A stretch of 64,000 nucleotides of DNA, from the NCBI GenBank assembly GCA_014359885.1, contig JACIYN010000025.1, positions 1 through 64,000 on the forward strand, read 5' to 3'. Of the stretch, positions 1 to 8,623 are shown piece by piece. The stretch comes from Desulfacinum sp. GTDB taxonomy: Bacteria; Desulfobacterota; Syntrophobacteria; Syntrophobacterales; DSM-9756. Under the pieces are notes generated by a model. It was not told the origin of the DNA. It saw nothing but the letters and a program-made list of their open reading frames with translations, and made no database searches. Position 1 is the first letter of the stretch, and every line of letters starts with the position of its first letter. A program made the position numbers and the translations under genes.

Positions 1-1
1 C

Positions 2-406
2 AGGCCTTCAGGAGCGCCCTCCCTGCCGCTCCTGCTGGAAGAAGCGCGCGTGGCCGTCACGCCCTTTGCCGACTCCCTCCGGCTGGCCGGCGTCCTGGAG
101 CTGGCCGGCTTGGACGACCGGCTTTCACCCGCACGGATCCGCGCCATGGAACAGGATCTTCGAAGGTCTCTTCCGGGACTCGGTTCGCTGAAACTAAGGG
201 AAATCTGGCGGGGCTTCCGCCCCTGCACGCCCGACGGACTTCCCTTCATCGGGAGACTCCAACGCCCCCAAAACGTTTGGGTCGCCACCGGACATGCCAC
301 CAAGGGCATCTTTCTCGGGCCGGTTACCGGGAAGTTGACGGCCCGCCTGCTTTCCGGGAGCCCACCGGATTCCGCTCTCCTCAAAGCCCTGGATCCCAAC
401 CGGTGA
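2..406 (+). CDS. FAD-dependent amino-acid/amine oxidase, C-terminal fragment (cut by window edge)
   Basis: The frame is open from the first bases and gives 134 residues ending at a TGA. The visible part matches the C-terminal end of the DAO family (D-amino-acid dehydrogenase / glycine oxidase type): a substrate-domain strand reading TPFADSLRLAGVLEL, then RGFRPCTPDGLPFIGR, then ATGHATKGIFLGPVTGK, which is where this family closes over the FAD. The N-terminal Rossmann GxGxxG lies outside the window, so substrate and exact subfamily cannot be told. It is separated from the next gene by almost 600 bases and is probably unrelated to the injection system. Confidence 0.85.
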   Translation, partial: RPSGAPSLPLLLEEARVAVTPFADSLRLAGVLELAGLDDRLSPARIRAMEQDLRRSLPGLGSLKLREIWRGFRPCTPDGLPFIGRLQRPQNVWVATGHATKGIFLGPVTGKLTARLLSGSPPDSALLKALDPNR

Positions 407-529
407 CGGAAAGATAGGAAAGCGGGCAGGTTCCGCGCAGAGCGCAGACCCTGCCAAGCACGGCAGCAAGCGATGAAACACCGCGTCCCCATCGCCGACC
501 GAATCTCCGTCAACGGCATCACTCCCCAG

Positions 530-555
530 CAGGGGCGAAGGACCCTTCGCCCCTG
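530..555. repeat. Intergenic inverted repeat, GGGGC family
   Basis: Arms CAGGGGCGAAG and CTTCGCCCCTG pair perfectly over 11 bases with the 4-base loop GACC. The same AGGGGCGAA core occurs in the 48371-48400 palindrome, so it looks like a member of a dispersed intergenic repeat family. It could also act as a hairpin terminator for the oxidase gene, but no T-run follows. Confidence 0.6.
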
Positions 556-855
556 CAGTCGGCGTCTTCCTTGCCTTGGACCCTTGCGCATCCCCACAAA
601 GCCATGGATGTTCGCTTCCTGGCAACGCCGGGAGATCCGGCGAGGTGCCCCCAGGAGAACGGCCGAAACGGGGCGATCTTTCACCGGCCTTGTCTATCAC
701 CACGGGATACACGGACGGGGATAAACCCCTCCCCTACCCAAGGGATCAACGTGTGCTTGTGGGTCGGACTTTACCCCCGCCCTTCAAGACCGCACCTTGA
801 GCAAAAAGGGTCCAATCCAGGAACAGCCCTCTCCGCCCGGAGATTCTTGTGGGCC

Positions 856-884
856 TTGATTTCGGCTTGTCGAGAGGTTTTAAT
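856..884 (+). promoter_or_regulatory. Possible sigma-70 promoter of the SARP gene
   Basis: TTGATT and TTTAAT are separated by 17 bases. The -10 element lies about 117 bases before the ATG of the regulator. This is a sequence resemblance only. Confidence 0.35.
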
Positions 885-1000
885 GGGCAAAGCATCCGGC
901 CTTCACGGAACGCTTCCGAAATGCCGGACTCGACCACTGGCCCCTATCCTCGCATCCGCATGCCTATATTCCAGGGGGATCTTCCCGGCAAGGAGTCCAC

Positions 1001-1984
1001 ATGGAACGGCTATCCGTTCATCTCTTCGGGGGGTTTCGAGCGGACCGCGGAATGCCCCCGCAGCCACTGCATCTGACGAGAACCGCCCAGCATCTGTTCG
1101 CCTACCTGCTTCTCCATCGCCGCAGGCCCCATCCCCGGGAGGTCCTGGCCGGAACGCTCTGGGGGGAAACGGACGACGAAAAGGGCCGAGCGTGCCTCAA
1201 CACCGCCCTGTGGCGTCTCCGAAAGGTCCTGGAACCGCCGCCCGTTCCCCGGGGCACCTTTTTATTGACCACCTCCTCCGGGGAGGTGGGACTGAACCCC
1301 GACGCCCCCCTGACCCTGGACGTGGCCGCCTTTGAAGAAAACCTGCGGGGCGTTTCCGCCTGGTCCGAAGCGACGCCCGATCCTTGGGAAACCAGCCGGG
1401 TGGAAAGGGCTCTCACGCTCTACCAGGGAGAATTGCTTGCCGGGTTTTACGAAGACTGGATCCTGGAGGAGCGGGAACGCCTCCATTGCCTGTACATCGA
1501 CGCCCTCACCGCCCTCATGCATGCCCACAAGCACCACGGTCATGTGGGGAGAAGCCTGGAGACGGCCCTCCGAATCCTAAAGGAAGAGCCCTTCCGGGAA
1601 GATGTTCACCTCGCGGTGATGCAGCTCTATCAGGAGACGGGCCAGCGCTTCCTGGCGCTTCGCCAGTACGAAAAGTGCCGAAGGAGCCTCGAAGAGGAAC
1701 TGGGAGTGCCGCCTTCCGAGAAAACCCGCCGGTTTTATGAAAGCATCAGGCCGCCCCGCCGCACCGGCTCCAAACCGCCCCCTCCCCTCGAGCCTCCGGA
1801 CGACGCCCCCCTTCGCCATGCCCTGGCCACCCTCAAGCACGCCCTGGAGACCCTGGAAAGGGTCCACCGGGACGTGATGGAAGCCGCCCGCACGGTTTCC
1901 CGTCTCTTCGAAGAAGGACACCAAAGCCCGCCCGATGGGGAATCCTCGGCCTTGGGTTCGTCCGAACCTTCGGAGCCGTTTTAG
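1001..1984 (+). CDS. SARP/BTAD-family transcriptional activator
   Basis: A 327-residue protein. Residues about 1-95 look like an OmpR-type winged-helix DNA-binding domain as found in SARP regulators (start LSVHLFGGF, then RTAQHLFAYLLLH, LWGETDDEKGRACLNTALWRLRK). Residues about 98-245 are the helical bacterial transcriptional activator domain (ALTLYQGELLAGFYEDWI; a TPR-like stretch around ALRILKEEPFREDVHLAVM). The C-terminal 80 residues are proline-rich, then helical, without a known domain. The ATG has an AAGGAG site 5 bases upstream. It lies directly upstream of, and on the same strand as, the contractile injection operon, so it is the natural candidate for its local activator (inference). 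Confidence 0.88.
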   Translation: MERLSVHLFGGFRADRGMPPQPLHLTRTAQHLFAYLLLHRRRPHPREVLAGTLWGETDDEKGRACLNTALWRLRKVLEPPPVPRGTFLLTTSSGEVGLNPDAPLTLDVAAFEENLRGVSAWSEATPDPWETSRVERALTLYQGELLAGFYEDWILEERERLHCLYIDALTALMHAHKHHGHVGRSLETALRILKEEPFREDVHLAVMQLYQETGQRFLALRQYEKCRRSLEEELGVPPSEKTRRFYESIRPPRRTGSKPPPPLEPPDDAPLRHALATLKHALETLERVHRDVMEAARTVSRLFEEGHQSPPDGESSALGSSEPSEPF

Positions 1985-2233
1985 GCCACTCCGCTGACTC
2001 TCACCCCTCCCCGGCCCCCATCCTCACGTTGGATGCCTCCCCGGTGGGCACCCCGGCTTTCGGCTGCTGGCAGGCATTGGGAAGATTCCCGGTTTGTGAT
2101 GCCGCCGTGAGCGGACGGTGATCCGGCTCGTGCATGATTTTTTTGGTTCCAGACTCGCGCGCACGGCCGTTGGGGCTTCTTTTCCCGGAAAATCGATACG
2201 ACTCAGTCGCCCAAGTGTCTGCTGGAGGCTTTC

Positions 2234-2842
2234 GTGGCCAACATCAGCGCCATCCATTCGGTGGGATCTTCCATCGCCACCTTTCTGGATCGGGCCTTTC
2301 GGGCCCTTCCCCCCGAAGTTCGCGAACCCCACGCGTGCCGCTTCCACGTCTTTTCCAGCAACGAACTGGCGAGACTTCAGGAAGGGGACGTGGAAACCAC
2401 CGTGGGCCTCTATCTCTACCGGGTCACCTGGAACGAGCACCGCCGAAACCGCCCCCCCTCCAAAAGATCGGCCGGCGGAAGGCCGCCGATCCTCCTGGAC
2501 TTGCACTACCTGGTGACCTTCTGGGCGGACAGCCCGCTCACCGAGCACGTCCTGGCCGCCTGGGTCGTCCACACCCTGGAGACCCATCCCGTGCTGGACA
2601 CCTCCATCCTGTCCCCGGAGGCGGGATGGAACACCGGTGATCTTCTCCAGGTGGCCCCCGAGGATCTTTCCGCGGAGGACATGATGCGCATCTGGGACGC
2701 CCTGGCTCCTTCCTATCGGCTTTCCCTGGCCTACGTGGTCCGACCGGTTCCCCTCGACGTGGACGTGGAGGCGGTGGGGCGCCCCGTGGCCGCCGTCGCC
2801 TTCGGCCTTGGAGACAAGGAGGCATCCCGTGCCGACGGATAG
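2234..2842 (+). CDS. eCIS tail-terminator protein, DUF4255 / Pvc16 N-terminal family
   Basis: A 202-residue protein of the DUF4255 (Pvc16_N) family, which caps the distal end of the tube and sheath in PVC/Afp-type particles (Afp16). Typical features are the N-terminal SSIATFLDRAF helix, the strand GLYLYRVTWNEH, then LDLHYLVTFWAD, LAAWVVHTLETHPVL and the C-terminal SYRLSLAYVVRPV, which mirrors phage tail-terminator folds. GTG is chosen as the start because GGAGG precedes it by 5 bases. The stop overlaps the next gene by 14 bases, pointing to coupled translation. In most Afp-like loci this gene stands last; here it is the first structural gene. Confidence 0.88.
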   Translation: MANISAIHSVGSSIATFLDRAFRALPPEVREPHACRFHVFSSNELARLQEGDVETTVGLYLYRVTWNEHRRNRPPSKRSAGGRPPILLDLHYLVTFWADSPLTEHVLAAWVVHTLETHPVLDTSILSPEAGWNTGDLLQVAPEDLSAEDMMRIWDALAPSYRLSLAYVVRPVPLDVDVEAVGRPVAAVAFGLGDKEASRADG

Positions 2843-3644
2843 CGTGGAACCCCGTCTTCTTGCGACCGTGAGGTCCGTGGAATGGCGAACCCGGCGGGTT
2901 CTCGGGGCCGTCCGGTTCGAGCACCGGGCGACCCGCGATCCCGTGTCCGCGAGGCTGCAGGTGCGGATCCCCGGGGTGGAGGTTTCCTGGAACCTTTCCG
3001 GACTGGCCGTGCTGGTCCGAGCAGCGGGCTTGGAGCCGCACACGGAAGCCTTCCGAGCCGTTCCCGGGGATCCTCCGCCGGAATCCCTGGCCTTTACGGG
3101 AACGGTGGAGGATCCAGCGGGAGGTTATCTTCCCCGTTCTTTTTCCGTCCGGCTGCCGCGGGATCCCGACCCGAACCGCCATGAAGACCCTCATTCGCTG
3201 TTCCAGCCCGTTTCCGTCGCCCTTTTTCCCGCTCCGTCCGCTGGAACCGCCCATCCCTTGTGGAGCCGGATCCGCGTCTCCCTTGCCCGATCCGTCGATG
3301 GAGAAGAAGAGCCCCTTTCGGGGGCGCTGGTCCGGATCACCGACGCCGCGGGAGACGTGCTGCTGGGAAGCGGCCTCACGGACGCACGCGGAGAAGGCAT
3401 CGTCTTCCTTCCCGGTATCCCTCCGGCCCGGTCCTCGGAAGGGGGGAACGGGGACGAGGAGGAGCCCGTGGTGGTCTACGAGCTTCCCGCCCGGATCCAG
3501 GTGGTGTGGGAGCCCCCGGGAGAAGCCCCGCCGGACCCGGATCACCTGGAAACGGCGCGCGAAGACCTGGTCCGCAGCGACGATCCCATCAGCCTCAAGG
3601 CCGGAAGGACGGAAAGGTTTCGAAAGACCCTGACCATGACCTAA
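2829..3644 (+). CDS. eCIS-associated protein of unknown function with a Pvc16-C/carboxypeptidase-regulatory-like region
   Basis: A 271-residue protein. I do not recognise a named family over its whole length. GTG at the given start is preferred over an upstream TTG because AAGGAGG lies 6 bases before it. The sequence is beta-rich; residues roughly 140-215 (LSGALVRITDAAGDVLL, then LTDARGEGIVFLPGIP) resemble the transthyretin-like carboxypeptidase regulatory fold found in surface and tail proteins. Because it overlaps the Pvc16_N gene, it may supply as a separate chain what other systems carry as a C-terminal Pvc16 extension. That idea rests only on position and fold type. Confidence 0.7.
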   Translation: MPTDSVEPRLLATVRSVEWRTRRVLGAVRFEHRATRDPVSARLQVRIPGVEVSWNLSGLAVLVRAAGLEPHTEAFRAVPGDPPPESLAFTGTVEDPAGGYLPRSFSVRLPRDPDPNRHEDPHSLFQPVSVALFPAPSAGTAHPLWSRIRVSLARSVDGEEEPLSGALVRITDAAGDVLLGSGLTDARGEGIVFLPGIPPARSSEGGNGDEEEPVVVYELPARIQVVWEPPGEAPPDPDHLETAREDLVRSDDPISLKAGRTERFRKTLTMT

Positions 3645-3672
3645 CCCCATCACCAAAGCAGGAGGCGGAACC

Positions 3673-6069
3673 ATGCCGGAATACCTTGCCCCCGGAGTGT
3701 ATGTGGAAGAAGTGAGCTTTCGTCCCAAATCCATCGAAGGGGTCGGGACGAGCACCACGGCCTTCGTCGGTCCCACCCGCAAGGGCCCGCTCACCGAGAC
3801 CCCCGTGCTGGTGACCAGTTTCGGGGAGTTCGAGCGGATCTACGGAGGCCTGGAAAACCTGTCCTTTTCCGCCTCCGGCGATACGGACCCCACCGCCACC
3901 AACCACATGGCCCATGCCGTGCGCGCCTTTTTCGACAACGGCGGATCCCGTCTCTACATCGCGCGCACCTTCGTACCGCGAACCGACGGCACCGGCGCGG
4001 TGTCGTCCACCGGGACGGCCCGGTCGGACCTGGTGGTGGACTCGGGCGGGGTGCAGGTCCGCTTCACGGCCCGCATGCCCGGTTCCGGCCTGAACGGCCG
4101 CATCACGGTGACGGAAAAGACGGTTCCCGTGACCCTGGCCACCCTGCCCAAGGCTCCCCTGGGATCCCTTCTTCGCATCCGAAGCACCCAGCCCCAGGCG
4201 GCCGTCCTCATGGGGGGAACACCGCCCTTCCGGCTGGAGGACGGGGATCAGCTCTCGCTCACCACCTCCGCCGGACCGGGAGACATCGTCTTCGACGGCA
4301 ACGCCGCCGAGGTCCAAAGCGATGTCCTTGCCGATCCGGTGACGATCCCTGCAGACACCGTGCTCCGGGTCACCATCGGTGGGACGGCCCAAAGCATCCC
4401 CATCCCGTCGGGAAGCATCACCCTTTCCGATCTCGCCGCTCATATCAACACACGAATCCGAAGGGGATACGCCCGCATCGAGGGAGGCGACCGGCTGGTC
4501 CTGGGGACGGACGCCCGGGGGACGGCCGCATCCCTCAACGTGGCCGCCTCGCCGGCCCTGGGCTTCCCGGACGAACGGTCGGCCTCCGGCACGGGAAACG
4601 TGGCCAACCTGGATGCCGTGACCCCGGAAGAGATCGACGGGCTGCTCCAGGCGGCGGGTATCCCGGTGCGCGCCACCACGGATCCCGCCACCGGGCGTCT
4701 GGTGCTGAGCACCACCGAGACCGGAGAAAGCGCCCGACTCCAGGCGGCGGACACTTCCGCCCGAAACGCCCTGGAGCTCCCCGCCGAAGAGGCCCGGGGG
4801 CGCGCCGCCCAGGGAACCCTCTATTACGTCAAACGGAGCCAACAACCGGACGGCTGGATTGGCGGCACCGACCGGACGACGCCGCTCAACACGACCACGC
4901 CCCTCCCGGCGGGCTCGGTGCTGGTGCTTCTGAACCTGGAAGCGCGGGATGCGGACAACAATGTGCGCCTCTACGAGGACGTGGGCTTGTCGCCGCTGCA
5001 CCCCCGATGGCTGGGAGCGGTCCTCGCCCCCGCGCCCACGCGGCGCTCCGAGGCGCTTCAGAACCCCTACGCCGTGGACATCCAGGGAGACGTCCATCCC
5101 TTCGACCTGCGCCAAGGGCTGCTGGGATCCGCCTCCACCCGCACAATCGCCCTCACGGGGGGAAACGACGGCGCGGAGCCTCCCGAAAGTACCACGGTGG
5201 AAGGCGCCGTGGCCTACGCGGACGCCCTGAGGCTCCTGGAAGACGTGGAGGACGTGGCCATCGTGGCCGCTCCCGGTTACTCGGCCTTGTCCCGCTACGC
5301 CGGCATCCAGCAGGCCCTCATCACCCATGCGGAAAACATGAAGTACCGGATCGCCGTCCTGGACAGCCCGCCGGGCGTGGACCCCCAGGAGGTCCGGGAG
5401 ATCCGGGGCGCCATCGACTCCAGTTACGCCGCCTACTACTACCCGTGGGTGATGGTCTCCAATCCTCTGGCCCGCCCCGGAAACGACCGCATCCCCCAGG
5501 AGATCGCCCTGCCGCCCAGCGGCTTCGTTACCGGCATCTACGCCCGAAGCGACGTGCAGCGCGGCGTCTGGAAGGCTCCCGCCAACGAGGTGGTCCGGGG
5601 CGCCGTCCGGCTGGAGCGGGACATCAACCAGGCCCAGCAGCAGGTCCTGAACCCTTTGGGCATCAATTGCCTGCGATTCTTCCCCGGGCGGGGATACCGG
5701 GTCTGGGGCGCGCGAACGGCCTCGTCCGATCCCGAGTGGAAGTACGTGAACGTGCGCCGCTACTTCATCTTCCTGGAACATTCCATCGACCGGTCCACCC
5801 AGTGGGTGGTCTTCGAACCCAACGGCGAACGGCTGTGGAGCAACGTGCGGGCCACCGTGTCCGCCTTTCTCTACAACCAGTGGGTCAGCGGGGCCCTGCT
5901 GGGATCCAGCCCCGAGGAAGCCTACTTCGTCCGCTGCGACCGGTCCACCATGACCCAGGACGACCTGGACAACGGGCGCCTCATCTGCCTGGTGGGGGTG
6001 GCCGTTTTGAAACCGGCGGAGTTCGTCATCTTCCGGATCGGCCAGAAGACGGCCGACGCCCGGGAATAA
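3673..6069 (+). CDS. Contractile sheath protein (phage tail sheath family, Afp2/3-like)
   Basis: A 798-residue sheath subunit whose contraction drives the inner tube outward. The N-terminus MPEYLAPGVYVEEV is the standard sheath start. Next comes a large insertion (about residues 110-420) of beta-rich domains that would sit on the outer surface. The C-terminal core carries the conserved pieces YYYPWVMVSNP, PPSGFVTGIYARSDVQRG, WKAPANE, LNPLGINCLRFFPGRGYRVWGARTAS, RRYFIFLEHSI and the final FVRCDRSTMTQDDLDNGRL. AGGAGG precedes the ATG. It is the full-length sheath of this locus; a shorter relative follows two genes later. Confidence 0.96.
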   Translation: MPEYLAPGVYVEEVSFRPKSIEGVGTSTTAFVGPTRKGPLTETPVLVTSFGEFERIYGGLENLSFSASGDTDPTATNHMAHAVRAFFDNGGSRLYIARTFVPRTDGTGAVSSTGTARSDLVVDSGGVQVRFTARMPGSGLNGRITVTEKTVPVTLATLPKAPLGSLLRIRSTQPQAAVLMGGTPPFRLEDGDQLSLTTSAGPGDIVFDGNAAEVQSDVLADPVTIPADTVLRVTIGGTAQSIPIPSGSITLSDLAAHINTRIRRGYARIEGGDRLVLGTDARGTAASLNVAASPALGFPDERSASGTGNVANLDAVTPEEIDGLLQAAGIPVRATTDPATGRLVLSTTETGESARLQAADTSARNALELPAEEARGRAAQGTLYYVKRSQQPDGWIGGTDRTTPLNTTTPLPAGSVLVLLNLEARDADNNVRLYEDVGLSPLHPRWLGAVLAPAPTRRSEALQNPYAVDIQGDVHPFDLRQGLLGSASTRTIALTGGNDGAEPPESTTVEGAVAYADALRLLEDVEDVAIVAAPGYSALSRYAGIQQALITHAENMKYRIAVLDSPPGVDPQEVREIRGAIDSSYAAYYYPWVMVSNPLARPGNDRIPQEIALPPSGFVTGIYARSDVQRGVWKAPANEVVRGAVRLERDINQAQQQVLNPLGINCLRFFPGRGYRVWGARTASSDPEWKYVNVRRYFIFLEHSIDRSTQWVVFEPNGERLWSNVRATVSAFLYNQWVSGALLGSSPEEAYFVRCDRSTMTQDDLDNGRLICLVGVAVLKPAEFVIFRIGQKTADARE

Positions 6070-6129
6070 GATGTGAAGCGCGCCTCCGGGTCGCGCCGGA
6101 CAAACCATGCCAGACAGGGGAGGCGAAAG

Positions 6130-6570
6130 ATGGCTGCAGACAGGACGGTGCCTTACGGCGCTTTCAACTTCATCGTGGAAATTGACGGCATTTCCGTGGC
6201 CGGCTTTTCCGACGTGTCGGGGCTCAACACCGAGATCACCGTGGCGGAATACCGGGAAGGGACCTACCCCATGAACCATGTGCAGAAGGTTCCCGGCATC
6301 TTCAAGGTGGGCGATGTGACCCTGAAACGGGGCATCATCGATTCCAAGGAGTTCTGGGATTGGATCCAGCAGGTCCGTCGGGAGGGGGTGGGAGCCCAGC
6401 GCAACATGTCGGTCGTTCTGCTGGACGAAAGCCACAACGAGGTACAGCGGTGGAACCTTCGGGGAGTCATTCCCCTCAAGTGGACCGGCCCCACCCTGGC
6501 CGCCAAGGGAGGCGGCGACGTGGCCATGGAGGAGCTGGTGCTTTCGGCGGAATACCTGGAACTGGGTTGA
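6130..6570 (+). CDS. Inner tube protein (T4 gp19-like / Afp1 family)
   Basis: A 146-residue tube subunit. Hallmarks are PYGAFNFIVEIDG, AGFSDVSGLNTEI, then EGTYPMNHVQKVPGIFKVGDVTLKRG, FWDWIQQVRR and the closing EELVLSAEYLELG. Hexamers stack into the channel inside the sheath. I use the ATG preceded by GGGGAGG; an upstream start in the same frame would add 19 basic residues not seen in this family. It follows the sheath gene by 60 bases. Confidence 0.95.
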   Translation: MAADRTVPYGAFNFIVEIDGISVAGFSDVSGLNTEITVAEYREGTYPMNHVQKVPGIFKVGDVTLKRGIIDSKEFWDWIQQVRREGVGAQRNMSVVLLDESHNEVQRWNLRGVIPLKWTGPTLAAKGGGDVAMEELVLSAEYLELG

Positions 6571-6580
6571 GGCGCTCGCC

Positions 6581-8113
6581 ATGCCGGCCATCTGGTTTGA
6601 AGAGAAGACCCCGGAGCCTTCCGCGGATCCGTACCGCATGGACGTGGCCCTTTTTGTGGGCCTGGCCCCCCTGAGGCCCCTGGATCGCCCGCCCGCGGCC
6701 CTGGAGCGGTGGCTTCAGGAAGGGGGCTGGCTGGACCGGGTGGTGTCCGGCGCGTGCCTCCGGGACGTGCCCGTTCCGGTGGATTCCTGGGAGGCCTTTC
6801 AAGGTTTCTTCGGCCGGCCGGAAGAGTCGGTCGGCGAGGCCGCCGGCCTTTGTCCCCTGGCAAGGGCGGTCCGATCTTTTTTCGCCCAAGGGGGCCGGAA
6901 GGCCTACGTGGTCTCCATGGGAAACCCCCTGCCCGAAGGGGCGGAAGCGGCCCGGCGGGTAAAAGCCCTGGAGCGGCTGCTCTACGGTGCGGAGGGACCG
7001 CTGGGCGGCCGGGAGACCCTGGAGGACCTGGCCTCCTTTTCCTTTCCGCCCCTGGGGTCCCCCGAGGCGGATACGGGCACATGGCACGGCATCCATCACG
7101 GAATCGCCCTTCGGGACGTGGCTTTCGCCGCCTACCCGGACCTGCCGTACCTGGTGGCCTCGCCTTCCGATCCCGTGTCGGTGGAAATCCCTCCCCGAAG
7201 GGATCCGGAGATCTTCGTGGAATGCTCCGAAACGGAACCTCCCGTCCCGGTCCGCCGCGTGTGGATCCCCACGGCACCCCGGTGTGACCCAGCCGGCCTT
7301 CAGGTGTGGAAGAAGGCGGTTCAGGCCATCCTTCTGTGGATCCGCCAGAACGCCAGGGAATGGATCCTGGCGGCCGCCCTGCCCCTGCCCGAGCCCCAAA
7401 GGGAGGCGTCCTGGTGGGTCGAGGATATGCAGGAGATCCTGGCCGCCGAACCGGAAGAGGGAGGGTGCGCGAGCGCCTTTTTCCAGGGCGCCTTCCCGTG
7501 GCTCACGGACCCCCTGGAACCCGGCCGTCTCCTCGCCCCCGACGGCCCGCTTCTGGGAATCCTGGCCGTCAACGCCCTGGAACGGGGAACCTTCCGGAGT
7601 GCTGCCGGGCGTCCCGTTCCGGGGGTTTCGGGAACCGTCCCCGTCCTTTCTTGGGCGGAGCGGGAAAGGGCCCCGGACGCCTCCCGTGCCATGATCCGGC
7701 GCCTGTGTCTCTTTCACGGTGGCCCTACCGGCGTCGTCCTGGCGTCGGACCGAACCACGAGCCTGGATCCCTCCCATGGCCCGGGCCCCATGAGCCGCCT
7801 CATGGGATTCATCCTCAAGGCCGCCCGCCGCCTCGGGGACACCCTGGTGTTCGAAGACTCGTCCCCGCGCACCTGGAGCCGTCTCCAGCGCGCCCTCAGC
7901 GGCCTGCTGGAGTCCATCCATCTGGCCGGAGGTCTGGAGGGTTCAAGCAGCCGGGAGGCGTTCCATGTGATGTGCGGGCCCCAGACCATGACCTTGCAGG
8001 ACATGGATTCCGGGCGCCTGGTGGCCCGCATCCAGGTGCAGCCGGCGGTCCCGGTGGAAGCCCTCCAGGTGGTGCTGGCCATGGAACCCGACGGAAACAT
8101 CCGCATGGCATGA
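6581..8113 (+). CDS. Second, shortened sheath-like protein
   Basis: A 510-residue protein about two thirds the size of the first sheath. The last 90 residues follow the sheath C-terminus (LGDTLVFEDSSPRTWSRL, REAFHVMCGPQTMTLQDMDSGRL), and the middle has IRQNAREWILAAALPLP in place of the usual sheath core. The N-terminal half is poorly conserved: it begins with ALFVGLAPLRP but lacks the PGVYVEE start. Afp-type systems carry several sheath paralogues, with minor ones in special rings near the baseplate; that role is likely here but not shown. The start codon has only a weak ribosome site and lies 10 bases after the tube gene. Confidence 0.8.
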   Translation: MPAIWFEEKTPEPSADPYRMDVALFVGLAPLRPLDRPPAALERWLQEGGWLDRVVSGACLRDVPVPVDSWEAFQGFFGRPEESVGEAAGLCPLARAVRSFFAQGGRKAYVVSMGNPLPEGAEAARRVKALERLLYGAEGPLGGRETLEDLASFSFPPLGSPEADTGTWHGIHHGIALRDVAFAAYPDLPYLVASPSDPVSVEIPPRRDPEIFVECSETEPPVPVRRVWIPTAPRCDPAGLQVWKKAVQAILLWIRQNAREWILAAALPLPEPQREASWWVEDMQEILAAEPEEGGCASAFFQGAFPWLTDPLEPGRLLAPDGPLLGILAVNALERGTFRSAAGRPVPGVSGTVPVLSWAERERAPDASRAMIRRLCLFHGGPTGVVLASDRTTSLDPSHGPGPMSRLMGFILKAARRLGDTLVFEDSSPRTWSRLQRALSGLLESIHLAGGLEGSSSREAFHVMCGPQTMTLQDMDSGRLVARIQVQPAVPVEALQVVLAMEPDGNIRMA

Positions 8114-8126
8114 AGGAAAAAGGTCC

Positions 8127-8621
8127 ATGAGTCCGAGCTCCGATCATCCGCTTCCCGTTTTCCGGTTTCGCGTGGATTTCTTTGCCAGCCCGTCGGCTTC
8201 CGACGGCGGCGGCGATCCGGTACCCCTTTGCAGCGGCCGCTTTGCTGAATGCTCCGGTCTGGAGGCGTCCATGGAACCCAAGGCCATCAAGGAGGGCGGG
8301 CGCAATTACGGGCCGGTTCAGCGGGCAGGGCGGGTTTCCTTCGGCACGGTGGTTCTTCGCCGCGGCGTGACCACCACCCGCGATCTGTGGCGATGGTTCG
8401 AACTGGTGGCCAAGGGCGGATACGCCTACCGGCTGGACGTGGTGGTGAGCGTGCTGGACATGGGCGCCGATCCCCGCTCCGACGACGTGGCCCTGCGGTG
8501 GAGGATGCGCCGGGCTCTGCCGGTCAAGTTCAAGACCGCGGACCTCAACGCCAGGACCTCCGACGTGGGCATCGAGGAGGTCCACTTCGTGCACGAAGGC
8601 CTGGAACTGGAAGGGAGTTGA
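8127..8621 (+). CDS. Second inner tube protein (Afp5-like, gp19 family)
   Basis: A 164-residue tube-family paralogue. It shows VFRFRVDFFA, CSGRFAECSGLEASMEPKAI, then a TVVLRRGVTTTRDLWRWFELV segment equal to the KRG..W.W core of tube proteins, and a C-terminal VHFVHEGLELEGS strand. In Afp/PVC particles the second tube protein forms the ring next to the spike. AAGGAAAAAGG precedes the ATG. The gene sits between the minor sheath and the spike adaptor, as expected. Confidence 0.9.
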   Translation: MSPSSDHPLPVFRFRVDFFASPSASDGGGDPVPLCSGRFAECSGLEASMEPKAIKEGGRNYGPVQRAGRVSFGTVVLRRGVTTTRDLWRWFELVAKGGYAYRLDVVVSVLDMGADPRSDDVALRWRMRRALPVKFKTADLNARTSDVGIEEVHFVHEGLELEGS

Positions 8622-8623
8622 CG

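Larger units (their letters stand above)
407..1000 (+). other. Gene-poor interval between oxidase and SARP regulator
   Basis: Open frames exist here on both strands but none has a recognisable domain, a good ribosome binding site, or a credible protein composition; they look like chance frames in GC-rich DNA. The stretch contains a GC-rich inverted repeat (530-555) and a promoter-like pair of hexamers (856-884). I see no tRNA or insertion sequence in it. Confidence 0.6.

Noticed and set aside
571-1335. 254-residue open frame overlapping the SARP start
   Set aside because: Out of frame with the convincing SARP gene, Pro/Arg-rich composition typical of GC-rich shadow frames, no ribosome site.
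3595-6639. 1014-residue open frame on the minus strand over the sheath gene
   Set aside because: It mirrors the sheath coding frame; composition is His/Gly/Val-rich as expected for an antisense shadow, no domain is visible.
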